Shown one piece after another: positions 1 through 10,150 of a stretch of 64,000 nt of DNA (the stretch's first letter is position 1; the number at the start of each line of letters is the position of its first letter). The position numbers and the translations under genes are program-made. The DNA is from an uncultured Bacteroides sp. Its GTDB lineage: Bacteria; Bacteroidota; Bacteroidia; Bacteroidales; Bacteroidaceae. The notes beneath the pieces were generated by a model. That model did no database searches. It was given only the letters and a program-made list of their open reading frames with translations, and was not told where the DNA came from. The DNA lies in NCBI GenBank assembly GCA_900553815.1, contig USEY01000003.1, positions 1-64,000 of the forward strand, given 5' to 3'.

Positions 1-40
1 TCTTGGAACCATATAAACAACTGTACTACAATATTTTAAT

Positions 41-1522
41 TTATAGAACTCCTCTATAGTTAAACTGGCTCTTCCATACCAAATTCTTAATAGGCTGAAT
101 CTTCAAGGTAGCCGACATGTTCAACGCATGGTTTTTCGAGATATTGTTTCCACGGTTGTAAATCATATCGCCCACAGGATTGCCTGCTGAAGAAATGACA
201 CCGAAGATACCGCTTGCCTGCAAGTCGTCGTAATCATAGATTTCACCGGCCTCGTTATATGCAGGAGTAATAGGATTGGCACGCAAACAGTTGGAAATAT
301 CGTTCCAATACTGATTTCCGATACCGATACCAGACTTCGTATTATAGTTATACGTCAGATTTTCAGTAAAGGTAATGATGTCCAAATCGCCTTTCTTCCA
401 AATAACGTGGTCTGAGTTCAAACGAACAGTAGTACGTTCATAATCTGACTGAACAGGCTTTCCGAAGATACCTTCCTGTGATGTATAAGATACACCTAAT
501 GAGAATTTAGAAGTCTCACTACCACCAATCAGGTTGAGCGCATGGTTAGTAATAGGAGCGTTGTCATTATGAATTGTTTCCAGCCAATTGGTTCCTGTAT
601 AGCTTCCATCCATAATGCTGTTATACAAATCTGAATTCAGCACATTAGCCCAATCCAGAGGAGAGCCACCCTGATTGAACAGAATCATATCCTGAACTTC
701 CATATATTGCTTGGCATTCAGCAATTCGGGCATTTTCGGAGAGTTCTGCCAGCCAAAATAGCCATCATAAGTCACCTGCATCTTACCGGCTTTACCTTGC
801 TTGGTAGTAACCAAAATTACACCATTGGCACCACGCGCACCATAGATAGCACAAGAAGCAGCATCCTTCAATACGTCGATAGATTCAATATCAGAAGGGT
901 TCAAGGAGTTGATGTCGCCACCTGTGACACCGTCAATTACATACAACGGAGCATAGCTTCCTACAGTACCCAAACCACGGATATTTACCTTGAAGCCTTC
1001 ACCCGGCTGACCGGAAGACTGGGTAATGTTCACACCCGGAGTCATACTCTGCATTGCACTCAATGCACTGGTCGTATTCAAAGAAGCCAGTTTGTCACCC
1101 TTGACCTGAACAGTGGCACCCGTCACCAATTTTTTCTTCTGTACACCGTAACCTACTACCACAACTTCATCCAGCATTTCGGTATCTTCCTTCAGCTGAA
1201 CATTAATCGTTGTCTGATTACCTACAACTACTTCCTGTGGAGTATAACCGATAAACGAAATCACCAGTGTGGCTCCCGGCTGTACATCCAGCGTAAAGTT
1301 ACCGTCAATATCGGTAATCACACCATTAGTTGTACCTTTTTCAAGAACGTTTGCTCCGATAACCGGACCAAAAGCATCTGTAACTGTACCTGTAACTCTC
1401 TTCACCTGCTGAACTGACTCTACAGCATCAACCGATGCAGCAAAAAGATGTGGAGTATAGCCCAAACCAAAAGCTGAGCACATCCCCATCAGCAGCGCTG
1501 TTCTTCTAAAATTAAAATTCAT
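41..1522 (-). pseudogene. SusC-family TonB-dependent receptor, truncated to its N-terminal half
   Basis: Outer-membrane glycan importers of this family are about 1000 residues; only 493 are readable here. A signal peptide is followed by a carboxypeptidase-regulatory-like domain (about residues 40-115), the segment EMLDEVVVVGYG that precedes the plug, the plug (VNIRGLG, YVIDGV, ILVTTK) and the first barrel strands up to SQFNYR. Reading then stops at TAA (41-43). The last roughly 40 bases of the window are AT-rich and open in another frame, so sequence continuity with SusC is lost near 40-60. This fits an insertion, deletion or frameshift at the window edge. The N-terminus is a close relative of the intact SusC encoded at 5007-8282. 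It has its own promoter at about 1736-1779, so it may have started a second SusC/SusD pair. That it is a SusC is clear; the cause of truncation is not visible. Confidence 0.8.
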
Positions 1523-1735
1523 ACTTGTATTTTTCTTAGTTTAATTAATAAGGCATTGCTTTATAATTCCAAGAATTGGGATTCTATTAAAATCCTAAAA
1601 ACAATACCAGTTTAATAAGGTTAAGCTTACACTTCCAATAACATGTTTGTAGGGATAAAATAATAAGAGCAATGTTTCATAGGCATGTCCTTCAATAAGT
1701 AACGGTTAAACATTATATTAAATACTTTAGTGATG

Positions 1736-1779
1736 CAAAAGTACAGATTCAGCTAAACAGATTCAGACACTATTTTATC
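1736..1779 (-). promoter_or_regulatory. Promoter of truncated susC with shared 13-bp motif
   Basis: On the minus strand a -7 box TACTTTTG lies at 1736-1743. Twenty-three bases upstream is GATAAAATAGTGT (1767-1779), also found upstream of the GH5 and GH3 genes at nearly the same distance. Between them the 10-mer CTGAATCTGT occurs twice, 14 bp apart. No TTTG -33 box is present at the usual place, which fits an activator-dependent promoter. The 301-bp gap 1523-1823 holds nothing else recognised. Confidence 0.55.
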
Positions 1780-1823
1780 ATATCGTTATAATTTTATAAC
1801 ACTATCTTAAAAAAAATGCTTTT

Positions 1824-3221
1824 TTATAATGATAATAGAGTATCAATACTTCGGTAAATTTTTACCGATAAATTATTATAAGATACGGCACGAATATTAT
1901 CAATCTTAAACAGCGGAGTACATTCTGTTCCGCTTATGCCACCCCCCACAACAAAAATAGTCAAGCTAGCAAAATCTTCCGCAGAATCAGGGAAAGCGGT
2001 TGCAGCAGCTCCAACGTAATCATATACAAAATCAGAAAACGGAATAGTAACAGTTAACCACTGATCACCTGTATCATAAGAACCTGTTGTAGTCCACGGA
2101 CGATACAAAGCCCGGCCAAAAGAACCAGCATTGCCACTTTCACCGTTGAAAGCGTATGCATTCGGAGCTGCCACATTGCTATATCCCTCAATCGGATTGC
2201 CTGAATAAGTAACGAGGTCATAACCTTCAAAAGCTATCTGCATGGCTCCTGCTTTCCACGGGTTAGAAGTAGGAATATATAACTCGAATTTCAATGCCAT
2301 GTTTTCATAGTCCGTAAAGTCTACCATATTGAACAATGCAATTCCATCGCCCGAAGTCACATTCTGTGGAGTATCCCAAGAGCCGCACCAATACTCAAAA
2401 GCAAACTGGCTATCGTTCCAGCCTCCATCGGCCGACATGGTAGTAGCGCCATCACCAAGACGCACAAAATTGCCGGTGATAGAAGTCTCATCGGAAAGAA
2501 TATCACGGGCATGCCAACCATGATTACCCAAACCGGTCATCCCATCAAAATCGAACAACATGCCACGTGTATCCAAGTAATGAAAAGAAGAAGTCGTTGT
2601 GCCATAAATAGTAGTCACATCCACAGTACCTTCTTCCACGCATTCTGGCATAATGAAACTGATGGAACTTTGCGAAATATTGGTAAACTCAGTTACCGGA
2701 ACATTTCCCGGGAAGATAACCTCTAACGGAACATTGGGATCATCTACGAAATAGTTGCCTGTAATGGTCACTTCACTACCTATCGGTGCATACTCGCAAG
2801 ACATCCCCGTCACTGTAGGTGCTGGTACTGTCACACTGAAGTCATACTCCACAGTCTGTCCATCACGAGTTTTCATATAGATTTTGTTTGATACCTCGCC
2901 GGGAATGGTTTGCGGAACATCCACCAGCACCGTATTATCGGTCATATAACTGTTATTCAGAATAGCCTGCTGATCATTGAAATAAAGTTCGTAAATGCTG
3001 CGTAGATTCTCACCTACCAAACAAATAGTACTTCCTGTAGTGGCAGCTGTAATCAAAGAATCGGATGATGCCGCATAAGGCGAACGAATGTATCTCACAG
3101 TAGGCACGCCATCGGCCACTTCATATTTGTCAGGTTCATCTTCACAAGCCACCATGACAAAACCTGCCAAGGCAAACAAGCAACAGAAGATACCTTGTTT
3201 CTCAAAAATATGTAATTTCAT
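1824..3221 (-). CDS. Surface glycan-binding lipoprotein with IPT/TIG repeats (SGBP-B-like)
   Basis: A 465-residue lipoprotein: the signal peptide ends in MVAC, with Cys26 as the lipidated residue. Two Ig-like IPT/TIG segments follow (about residues 40-130 and 132-215), then a C-terminal beta-rich region (about 220-450) rich in Trp and Tyr (GWHARD, FEYWCGSW, ALYRPW). This is the layout of surface glycan-binding proteins encoded after SusD in xyloglucan- and mannan-type loci. It starts 19 bp after the SusD stop, so the two are co-transcribed. Its expected role is to hold polysaccharide at the cell surface next to SusCD. The ligand cannot be read from the sequence; mannan is inferred from neighbouring enzymes. 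Confidence 0.85.
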   Translation of the reverse strand: MKLHIFEKQGIFCCLFALAGFVMVACEDEPDKYEVADGVPTVRYIRSPYAASSDSLITAATTGSTICLVGENLRSIYELYFNDQQAILNNSYMTDNTVLVDVPQTIPGEVSNKIYMKTRDGQTVEYDFSVTVPAPTVTGMSCEYAPIGSEVTITGNYFVDDPNVPLEVIFPGNVPVTEFTNISQSSISFIMPECVEEGTVDVTTIYGTTTSSFHYLDTRGMLFDFDGMTGLGNHGWHARDILSDETSITGNFVRLGDGATTMSADGGWNDSQFAFEYWCGSWDTPQNVTSGDGIALFNMVDFTDYENMALKFELYIPTSNPWKAGAMQIAFEGYDLVTYSGNPIEGYSNVAAPNAYAFNGESGNAGSFGRALYRPWTTTGSYDTGDQWLTVTIPFSDFVYDYVGAAATAFPDSAEDFASLTIFVVGGGISGTECTPLFKIDNIRAVSYNNLSVKIYRSIDTLLSL

Positions 3222-3240
3222 ATCTGTCTACATTTAAAAG

Positions 3241-4965
3241 TTAATAACTATATAAACTACGCACATCTTCGTGTATAGGTTCTTCCATCAAGTGAGGATT
3301 AAACACCACATCTTCTGTGGGGAATGGCAGTGTAAAGCTGTCTTCCGTCACATTAGGAGCAGAAACAGAATCATTGTAACGCATATTGTCAGTATCTACT
3401 GACCAGCTTCCTGTATTATAATAAGCCTCATACAAATTGCCAAGACCGAAGAAAGAATTACGTTTTTGTCCAGTAAGTTCGTCAATACAAAATTGCGGAT
3501 TGTAATAAGCTACACGCACATAGTCATACCAACGGTCTCCCTCCATGGCAAGCTCCAGACGACGTTCTTTCCACACATCTTCCCAAGTGATAGAAGTTGG
3601 ACGTACATAAGTAGGAACTGCACGATGACGTACTTTATAAAAAGCATCGATAGCCGAAGCATCGGTAGTCTGACGGGCTGTACCCATCATGGCCTCCGCA
3701 TAAATCAGATACACATCAGAAAGCCGCAATATGTGGGTTGCCAGGCTGTTCTTCATATAAGCTGCCGAATGCCCCGCACCATTTACATGGTCCTGTGCAT
3801 TTCCATACAAGTGTTTTACCGAATTAGAACCGGTAGCGCTCTGCAAAGTTCCGGTTGCCGCAGAATTATAGGTATCATCATAAATAAAACGCAGATAATC
3901 AAAACCGCCTTTATCTGTCCAGAAGTAGCTATACTTACAACCTGGCAACATCATTGTGGCCTGACAGCGTGTATCTGGATTATTAATCCATGAGTCCGGG
4001 TTCTGCTCCAATAATCTTACATTAAAAGCTTCCTGAAGATCGACCGACATGCCAGACCAACCTCCCCAACAATCACCGAACTCGTCGAATCCGTCAATGC
4101 CCAGGTCAGACTGCAAGGTATTCTGTGAAGTCCATACATTACCCTCACACGACCAATGCCAAGCAATCAGGCTTTCTTCACTTTTATTATTGGCCAAACG
4201 AAATACATCACTATAGTTGCTCAACAGACTGCGACCGGAGTTATCTATCACATCCTTCGCATAAGTAGCAGCCTTATTCAGGTCATCAGCATTCAATGTT
4301 CCTGTCACGCCGGCCTTGGTCAAATAGACTTTGGCCAACAGTCCTTCGGCACAATAATAATCAATGCGTCCGGCACCGCTGGAGCGGGGCAACAGTTCCA
4401 AAGCTTTCTCCAAAGTCATGATGATGTATTCGTAAACATCTTCCTTCATCACCCTGTACTTTTCATTGTAAGTACCGTTCACCAGCTCATCCGTATTGTT
4501 GTGAATGATGGGTATATCGCCAAAGCTCCGCACCAAGTAAAAATAAGCCATAGCCTTCCAAGTGAGGCATTCGCCCATACATTGTTTTTTGACCGACTCA
4601 GAAGCCGGACTACCTTTCAAATTATCATATACTGTATTGGCGTGTCCAATGACAGCCCACAAAGAATAAGACATGTTCACCAAATCTTCATCCGTACCAT
4701 TGACAGTAAACGTCAGATATGGACTGCTTCCCCAGTAATAATTCCCGGAAAGCACCTCGCCCACTTTGATGAAGCCACGCTGAAAATCGTACCAAGGAGA
4801 ATTATACAGATAATTCACACCCGCCAAGCACTGATCATCCGTTTGATAATAATTGGCTGTGTTATAATTGTCTTCGGTAGGGCGATTCAGAAAGTCCTCA
4901 CAGGACGACATGCCAAAAGCTAAAGCTGCAACGCATAAGCTATATTTCAGTTTATTGTATTTCAT
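3241..4965 (-). CDS. SusD-family starch/glycan-binding outer-membrane lipoprotein
   Basis: A 574-residue protein with a lipoprotein signal ending MSSC (Cys22) followed by EDFLNRPTED, typical of SusD N-termini. Helical TPR-like segments (AMAYFYLVRSFGDIPII; YCAEGLLAKVYL) and the C-terminal RagB/SusD region with EERRLELAMEG-like residues (WKERRLELAMEGDRWYD) are present. SusD sits as a lid over the SusC barrel and delivers oligosaccharide to it. The gene begins 41 bp after the intact susC stop and 19 bp before the TIG lipoprotein, forming a susC-susD-sgbp operon. Length and motifs are normal for the family. Confidence 0.95.
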   Translation of the reverse strand: MKYNKLKYSLCVAALAFGMSSCEDFLNRPTEDNYNTANYYQTDDQCLAGVNYLYNSPWYDFQRGFIKVGEVLSGNYYWGSSPYLTFTVNGTDEDLVNMSYSLWAVIGHANTVYDNLKGSPASESVKKQCMGECLTWKAMAYFYLVRSFGDIPIIHNNTDELVNGTYNEKYRVMKEDVYEYIIMTLEKALELLPRSSGAGRIDYYCAEGLLAKVYLTKAGVTGTLNADDLNKAATYAKDVIDNSGRSLLSNYSDVFRLANNKSEESLIAWHWSCEGNVWTSQNTLQSDLGIDGFDEFGDCWGGWSGMSVDLQEAFNVRLLEQNPDSWINNPDTRCQATMMLPGCKYSYFWTDKGGFDYLRFIYDDTYNSAATGTLQSATGSNSVKHLYGNAQDHVNGAGHSAAYMKNSLATHILRLSDVYLIYAEAMMGTARQTTDASAIDAFYKVRHRAVPTYVRPTSITWEDVWKERRLELAMEGDRWYDYVRVAYYNPQFCIDELTGQKRNSFFGLGNLYEAYYNTGSWSVDTDNMRYNDSVSAPNVTEDSFTLPFPTEDVVFNPHLMEEPIHEDVRSLYSY

Positions 4966-5006
4966 AATCTAAATTGCTTAATAATTAATAGTCATCCGTT
5001 ATCCCA

Positions 5007-8000
5007 TTAGAAAGTTACATTCAAGCCAAATGAATAGACTGTAGGCGAGGGATATCGTCCGTTGTCCAGCCCCATTACATTGGCACTCGCTGTACTGACA
5101 CCAATCTCGGGGTCGTAACCGCTATAACCGGTAATCGTCAACAGATTTTGAATATTGGCATAAAGACGCAAATTCTCAATGTGCCACTTGTTAGTCAGCT
5201 TCTTCGGGAAAGTATATCCCAAAGTAATGTTCTTCAGACGTACATACGAGCCGTCTTCAATATAGCGGTCACTAACGCGGTCGTTGTCGTTCGGGTCGTT
5301 GATAGAAGCACGAGGAATGGAAGTACCAGGATTGGAAACGCGCACGTTTGTTACATCGTCATACCAATGGTAGACAGTCACACCATTCACTACCACGCCG
5401 CTGGTGTAGTCCTTCGTCGCATCAATGGGCTGCAAGATGGCACGTCCGTTCACCGAGTTCAGCTGGTTAGTCCATGTGGAGTTCATGTGAGTAAGAGACA
5501 TACTCAGATAATTATACACCTTATTGCCCACCGAACCATTGATGAACAGCGAAAGGTCAAAATTCTTATACCTGAAGGTATTAGTCCATCCAAAGGTAAA
5601 TTTGGGCATAGGCGAACCAAGATTTGTGCGGTCGTCTTCATTGATTACACCGTCACCATTCAAATCCTTGTATTTAATATCACCTACCCAAACTGTATTG
5701 TTCTTATTAAAGACGCCGTTGGCAGGATAGCTGTTAGCAGGTTTGGGAGAAGTCTGCAGGTCTTCCAAATCCTCGTACACGCCATCTGTTACGTAACCGT
5801 AAAAGTTATACAGTGATTCGCCCACATTGGTCACACTCACAACATCGGTCCACTGCCCATAGCCCACAATCTGTGCCGCACTAGTACCCGACAAGGCCAA
5901 CAGCTTGTTACGATTCACGGATATCTGGAAATCAGAATCCCATTGGAATGTTCCTGTCAGCGGATGGGTGTTCAACGTCACTTCCACACCGGTATTACGG
6001 ATATGGCCATAGTTTCCCCACGGTGCTGCCAAGGCCGAAGAAGCATTACCACTTGTTCCCATATAAGAAGGCAATTGGAGTTGCATCAACATATCTTTCG
6101 ATTCTTTCCTATACCAATCTACGGTCAAGCCGATACGGTCGTTGAAGAAGCTCAAGTCAAGTCCCACGTTGATTTGTTCCTGCGACTCCCACTTGATACC
6201 GGTGTTAGCGATATTGGCAGGACGATAACTCATGCCCAACCCTGTAGGCATGATGCTGATGGATGAGCCCCAACGGTATCCACCAATATTAGAGTTACCC
6301 GTTTGTCCCCAACCGATACGCAATTTACCATTGCTGATAACATCCCGTAAAGACTCAAAGAATTTTTCATTGGAGAAACGCCACGAAGCTGCAACCGAAT
6401 GGAAGCCTGCCCATCGGTTCTTTGGACCGAAGTTAGATGAGCCGTCGTAACGATAAGTATAAGTAGCCAAATAGCGGTCGGCATAATTATAAGTCAGACG
6501 CGTGAAGAAAGAAGCCATGGCCGCACTGCCGAAACCGCTGCCGATAGAAGGCGTACCATTACCTAAAACCGGGTTGTGTACCTCATCGGAAGGCAAATTA
6601 GTATTGGCCACACTGGTAAAGTTGTAATTCGATTCCCACATTTCCTGGCCCAACATAACAGAATAGCTGTGCTTGTTAAAGTTTCCGTTATAGGTAACAT
6701 AGTTTTTCAACTGCCAGAAAGTAGAACTGTTTTTCTGAATGCTACTCTCATTGTTGTCGCGAATCCACGTTCCCAAATTAACTTTAGGCTCGTAACGTTC
6801 ACCTTTACTGGCACTGACGTCATAGCCCAATTCGGCATGCCATACCAGGTTCTTTATAGGCGTAACCTCTGCAAAAATATTTCCTGTCAGTTTCTGGCGA
6901 CTCAACAATATATCATCCATCAAAGCCAATGCCACCGGATTAGGATTAGTATATCCTTCTTGTGAAATGGATGAATAGCTACCATCCAGATTATATATTG
7001 GTATGCTGGGAATAGTGGTCAATGAATAATTAATCAATCCTGCGCTGCTATCGGCCAGTTTCAGGCTTTCGTCAGTGCTCGAATAGGTAGCACTCAATCC
7101 TAACTTCAACCACTTTTTCAACTGTGCATCAAGATTGGTGCGGACGCTAAAACGGTTAAAATCACTACCGATAATAGTTCCTTCCTGGTCCATATACGAG
7201 CCTGAGATATAATACTGTACCTTATCCGAACCACCCTGCGCACTTACTTGATGCTGGTGCTGCATGGCTGTCCGGAATATGGCATCTTGCCAGTTAGTAC
7301 CTCTACCCAGCAACGAAGGATCAGACAGATAAGCACTTTCTTCAGCTTCGCCCACATCTACAAAGTCATTGTAGAATCCGGCATATTCACGCAAATTCAT
7401 CACATCAAGCCGCTTTGTCTGACGCTGCACGGCAAACATGCCATCGTACGTAAACTTGGCTTCTCCACTTTTACCTCGCTTGGTAGTGATAAGTACGACA
7501 CCGTTGGCGCCCTGCGCTCCATAGATGGCAGTAGCAGAGGCATCCTTCAGGATTTCCATCGAAACAATATCTTGCGGGTTGATGGTAGACAGCGGAGAAA
7601 TCGTCGATACAGAACCATTGCCCAGTGCGTCACCCAAACCATAAGCGGCGCCACTCTGGCCCTGACTCTGCACAATCACACCGTCAATAACGTATAATGG
7701 TTCGGCATCAGCATTGATGGTAGCCAGACCACGTACACGAATTGACGAAGAGGAACCAGGCGCACCCGAAGTAGTAACAGCCGTAACACCGGCAGCACGT
7801 CCTTGCAATGACTGGTCGAGGTTGGTGATGACAGAACCTTTAATGGCATCTTCACTCATAGATACAGAAGCACCTGAAAGATCGCTTCTCTTCATCGTAC
7901 CGTAACCCACCACCACTACTTCATCCAGCATTTCCGAGTCTTCTTTCAGCACAATATCCAAACGTGTCTGGTTGGTTATCTTGATTTCCTGACTGACATA

Positions 8001-8282
8001 ACCGATGAACGACACGACAATGGTGGCTCCCGGGGTCACTGTCAAAGTAAAATTTCCATTCATGTCAGTAATCATACCATTCGAAGTGCCTTTTTCAAGC
8101 ACATTGGCACCAATAATGGGTCCCATGGCATCCGATACTGTACCCGTAATTCTCTTACTTTGCTGTACAGCCTCAACCCCCATGTCCGGAGTTGCCAAGA
8201 CAGGAAGAGGGAATCCCATACTGAAAAAGGAGCATGCACTTACTATAAGCGCTGTTTTCTTAAGGTCTAAATTCATATTCAT
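5007..8282 (-). CDS. SusC-family TonB-dependent glycan transporter
   Basis: A complete 1091-residue SusC. After the signal peptide come a carboxypeptidase-regulatory-like domain (about 40-118), the EMLDEVVVVGYG segment, the plug (IRVRGLATIN, YVIDGVIV, ATAIYGAQGANGVVLITTKRGK) and a long beta-barrel that ends in the aromatic strand YSFGLNVTF, as expected for BAM recognition. It imports oligosaccharides across the outer membrane with TonB energy, in complex with the SusD encoded directly downstream. The N-terminal 130 residues are strongly similar to those of the truncated SusC at 41-1522, whereas the plug and barrel differ. Expression is probably driven from the promoter at about 8381-8388. Confidence 0.97.
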   Translation of the reverse strand: MNMNLDLKKTALIVSACSFFSMGFPLPVLATPDMGVEAVQQSKRITGTVSDAMGPIIGANVLEKGTSNGMITDMNGNFTLTVTPGATIVVSFIGYVSQEIKITNQTRLDIVLKEDSEMLDEVVVVGYGTMKRSDLSGASVSMSEDAIKGSVITNLDQSLQGRAAGVTAVTTSGAPGSSSSIRVRGLATINADAEPLYVIDGVIVQSQGQSGAAYGLGDALGNGSVSTISPLSTINPQDIVSMEILKDASATAIYGAQGANGVVLITTKRGKSGEAKFTYDGMFAVQRQTKRLDVMNLREYAGFYNDFVDVGEAEESAYLSDPSLLGRGTNWQDAIFRTAMQHQHQVSAQGGSDKVQYYISGSYMDQEGTIIGSDFNRFSVRTNLDAQLKKWLKLGLSATYSSTDESLKLADSSAGLINYSLTTIPSIPIYNLDGSYSSISQEGYTNPNPVALALMDDILLSRQKLTGNIFAEVTPIKNLVWHAELGYDVSASKGERYEPKVNLGTWIRDNNESSIQKNSSTFWQLKNYVTYNGNFNKHSYSVMLGQEMWESNYNFTSVANTNLPSDEVHNPVLGNGTPSIGSGFGSAAMASFFTRLTYNYADRYLATYTYRYDGSSNFGPKNRWAGFHSVAASWRFSNEKFFESLRDVISNGKLRIGWGQTGNSNIGGYRWGSSISIMPTGLGMSYRPANIANTGIKWESQEQINVGLDLSFFNDRIGLTVDWYRKESKDMLMQLQLPSYMGTSGNASSALAAPWGNYGHIRNTGVEVTLNTHPLTGTFQWDSDFQISVNRNKLLALSGTSAAQIVGYGQWTDVVSVTNVGESLYNFYGYVTDGVYEDLEDLQTSPKPANSYPANGVFNKNNTVWVGDIKYKDLNGDGVINEDDRTNLGSPMPKFTFGWTNTFRYKNFDLSLFINGSVGNKVYNYLSMSLTHMNSTWTNQLNSVNGRAILQPIDATKDYTSGVVVNGVTVYHWYDDVTNVRVSNPGTSIPRASINDPNDNDRVSDRYIEDGSYVRLKNITLGYTFPKKLTNKWHIENLRLYANIQNLLTITGYSGYDPEIGVSTASANVMGLDNGRYPSPTVYSFGLNVTF

Positions 8283-8380
8283 ATTATTAGATTAATAATT
8301 CGGCATTACACAATGGCAATCACCTATTTAACAGATATTGATTCTGCCAGTCTATACTTAATGGTTTGACTGAACAATTA

Positions 8381-8434
8381 CAAAGGTATTATCAAGCGAC
8401 TCACTTTAGAATCATAATCCAGCACAGTAGAATC
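8381..8434 (-). promoter_or_regulatory. Promoter of the intact susC operon with paired direct repeats
   Basis: A perfect -7 box TACCTTTG lies on the minus strand at 8381-8388, about 100 bp before the susC start. No TTTG -33 box is placed correctly. TAGAATC (plus-strand reading) is repeated at 8407-8413 and 8428-8434, that is 21 bp apart on the same helix face, as AraC-type activators often bind. The remainder of the 489-bp gap 8283-8771 is AT-rich with no gene seen. Confidence 0.5.
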
Positions 8435-8771
8435 TAAATATATCAAGTAACGGACACGCCACTTGCTGTTTTTATGTCGCTTTTTCCAAAACAATAGTTT
8501 CTGATGAATTAAAAGCAGAGTTAATACATTTACTATATATCCATAGGCTTTACGTCATTTAATTAAACATCCTTATCAAATAAAATCTCTAATTGCAATT
8601 CCATAAAAGGCTACAACTCTTCATACCATGGGTAAGGACCTACAACACACAAACATTTTGCATTAGCAGGCAAATAAAACCCACGATTCTGTTTCTAAGC
8701 AATTCTCCACCTACATGGAGAAATGCAGCATAATACCATCAACTTGTTTTTAAACGAAGTAGACTATTGCT

Positions 8772-10061
8772 TCATTTCAACGCAGCCGTTTCTTTCTTTA
8801 TCACCTCTATCGTGCTATCGGTAGCAAATACCGAGTTCAATCCTTGCTGTTCCTGAGCCGGGTCGCCCGTATAGTCGTCGCCGCGCTCCCAGTTTACGTG
8901 TGCCGGAGTGGCGAAACCACCCCATGCCCAGAAGTTACAGCCGGCCAGCAGGCCGCCTTGCGCACGGTCTTGGCCTACGAGGCTGAAAACGTAGCGGTAG
9001 TACTCGTCGCGGGCAGTGGTGGGAGTGTCCTTGGAGAACTGAAAACCGTCGCGCGGGAAGCCGAACTCCTCTATCACAATAGGTTTCTTGTACTTGCGGG
9101 CCACGGCCAGATGCTCGTCAATATAGGCTTTGGTGCGTTCCTTGGCGCCGGGCAACATTTCATTCAGGCTGTCGGCCTTCACCCAACCCCAGTTGTAGGG
9201 CCAGATGTGAATGTTCATGTAGTCGATGTTGGCATCGGCATGCACCTTCTCGAACAAGGCCAGGTCGCCTTCACATCCGTGTTTTCCTTCGCTGCCCGAC
9301 GACACCATGTGATTGGGGTCGAGCGACTTTATCTGGGCTGCCACTTGAGCCATCCAGGCGGCAAAGGGCTCTTTGTTCTCATCAGAGAAAGCGCGAGGCT
9401 CGTTGCCAATCTGCCACGACATAATTGTCGGGTCGTCCACATATTTTATGTTATTATACCTATTGACCCTCTTCACTATAAACTCAACATGCTTGGCAAA
9501 CAGGGCCTTCGCGCTATCAGATTGCTGGTATTGCTTGACATACTCCATATAGGCAGGCCAGCCGTCAACGGCAGGCACCACGGCCTTGCCATGTCCGGCC
9601 CATTGCAGGTAGACGGAGTAACCGCCGCTCCACTCCCAGGAGTTATTCAGGTAGAGCACGGCAGTCATATCGCGCTTCTTCAGTTCGTTCATGAAATAGT
9701 CCAGACCGGCCAGGATGGTGTCGTTGTAGACGCCCGGCGCCTTCTGTAGGGCGGGCTCCACGCGGGTTTTCACTCCGTCCTCGCCATCGGCTCCTACCAG
9801 CACACGCAGGTTGTCTATGCCAATGCTCTTCAGGAAATTGAGTTCGCGGTGCAAGCGGTCGCGGTCGCCTCCCACGCCTTCAGAACCCAGAATGGCACCA
9901 TACCAAAAGTTGGTTCCTACAAAATAATAAGGTTTTCCGTTTCTAATGAACTGCCCGTCGGCATTCACCTTGATAAAAGGGTCGTCAGCTTGCTGGGCCG
10001 GTTTCGAAGTACAAGCTCCCAAACACAAAACGAGGAGCAAGCAATAGAAGATGTTTTTCAT
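8772..10061 (-). CDS. GH5 (subfamily 7-like) endo-1,4-beta-mannanase, lipoprotein
   Basis: The encoded 429-residue protein has a lipoprotein signal LGAC (Cys17), so it probably acts at the cell surface or facing the periplasm. The TIM barrel carries the GH5 acid/base in WQIGNEP (Glu221) and the nucleophile in VIEEFGFP (Glu332), with NFWYGA and HIWPYNWGW typical of plant/fungal-type mannanases. Predicted action: internal cleavage of beta-1,4-mannan or glucomannan. The ATG at 10061 was chosen because it opens the signal peptide; reading nine codons further upstream would need a TTG start. It stands alone after a 683-bp gap, with its own promoter carrying the motif shared with two other genes of the locus. 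Confidence 0.9.
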   Translation of the reverse strand: MKNIFYCLLLVLCLGACTSKPAQQADDPFIKVNADGQFIRNGKPYYFVGTNFWYGAILGSEGVGGDRDRLHRELNFLKSIGIDNLRVLVGADGEDGVKTRVEPALQKAPGVYNDTILAGLDYFMNELKKRDMTAVLYLNNSWEWSGGYSVYLQWAGHGKAVVPAVDGWPAYMEYVKQYQQSDSAKALFAKHVEFIVKRVNRYNNIKYVDDPTIMSWQIGNEPRAFSDENKEPFAAWMAQVAAQIKSLDPNHMVSSGSEGKHGCEGDLALFEKVHADANIDYMNIHIWPYNWGWVKADSLNEMLPGAKERTKAYIDEHLAVARKYKKPIVIEEFGFPRDGFQFSKDTPTTARDEYYRYVFSLVGQDRAQGGLLAGCNFWAWGGFATPAHVNWERGDDYTGDPAQEQQGLNSVFATDSTIEVIKKETAALK

Positions 10062-10085
10062 ACTATATATTATGTTTTTCAAATA

Positions 10086-10150
10086 CAAAAAAAGAAGTTT
10101 TCCGGCAGAATTTCTAACACTATTTTATCCAAAACACCACATTTTGGATA
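10086..10150 (-). promoter_or_regulatory. GH5 promoter region: shared motif plus 9-bp palindrome
   Basis: The minus strand has TTTTTTTG (10086-10093) as a weak -7 box, then 23 bp upstream GATAAAATAGTGT (10117-10129), identical to the motif in front of the truncated susC and GH3. Overlapping it is a perfect dyad TATCCAAAA / TTTTGGATA (10126-10134 and 10142-10150) with a 7-bp centre. Both are candidate regulator sites. Confidence 0.5.
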
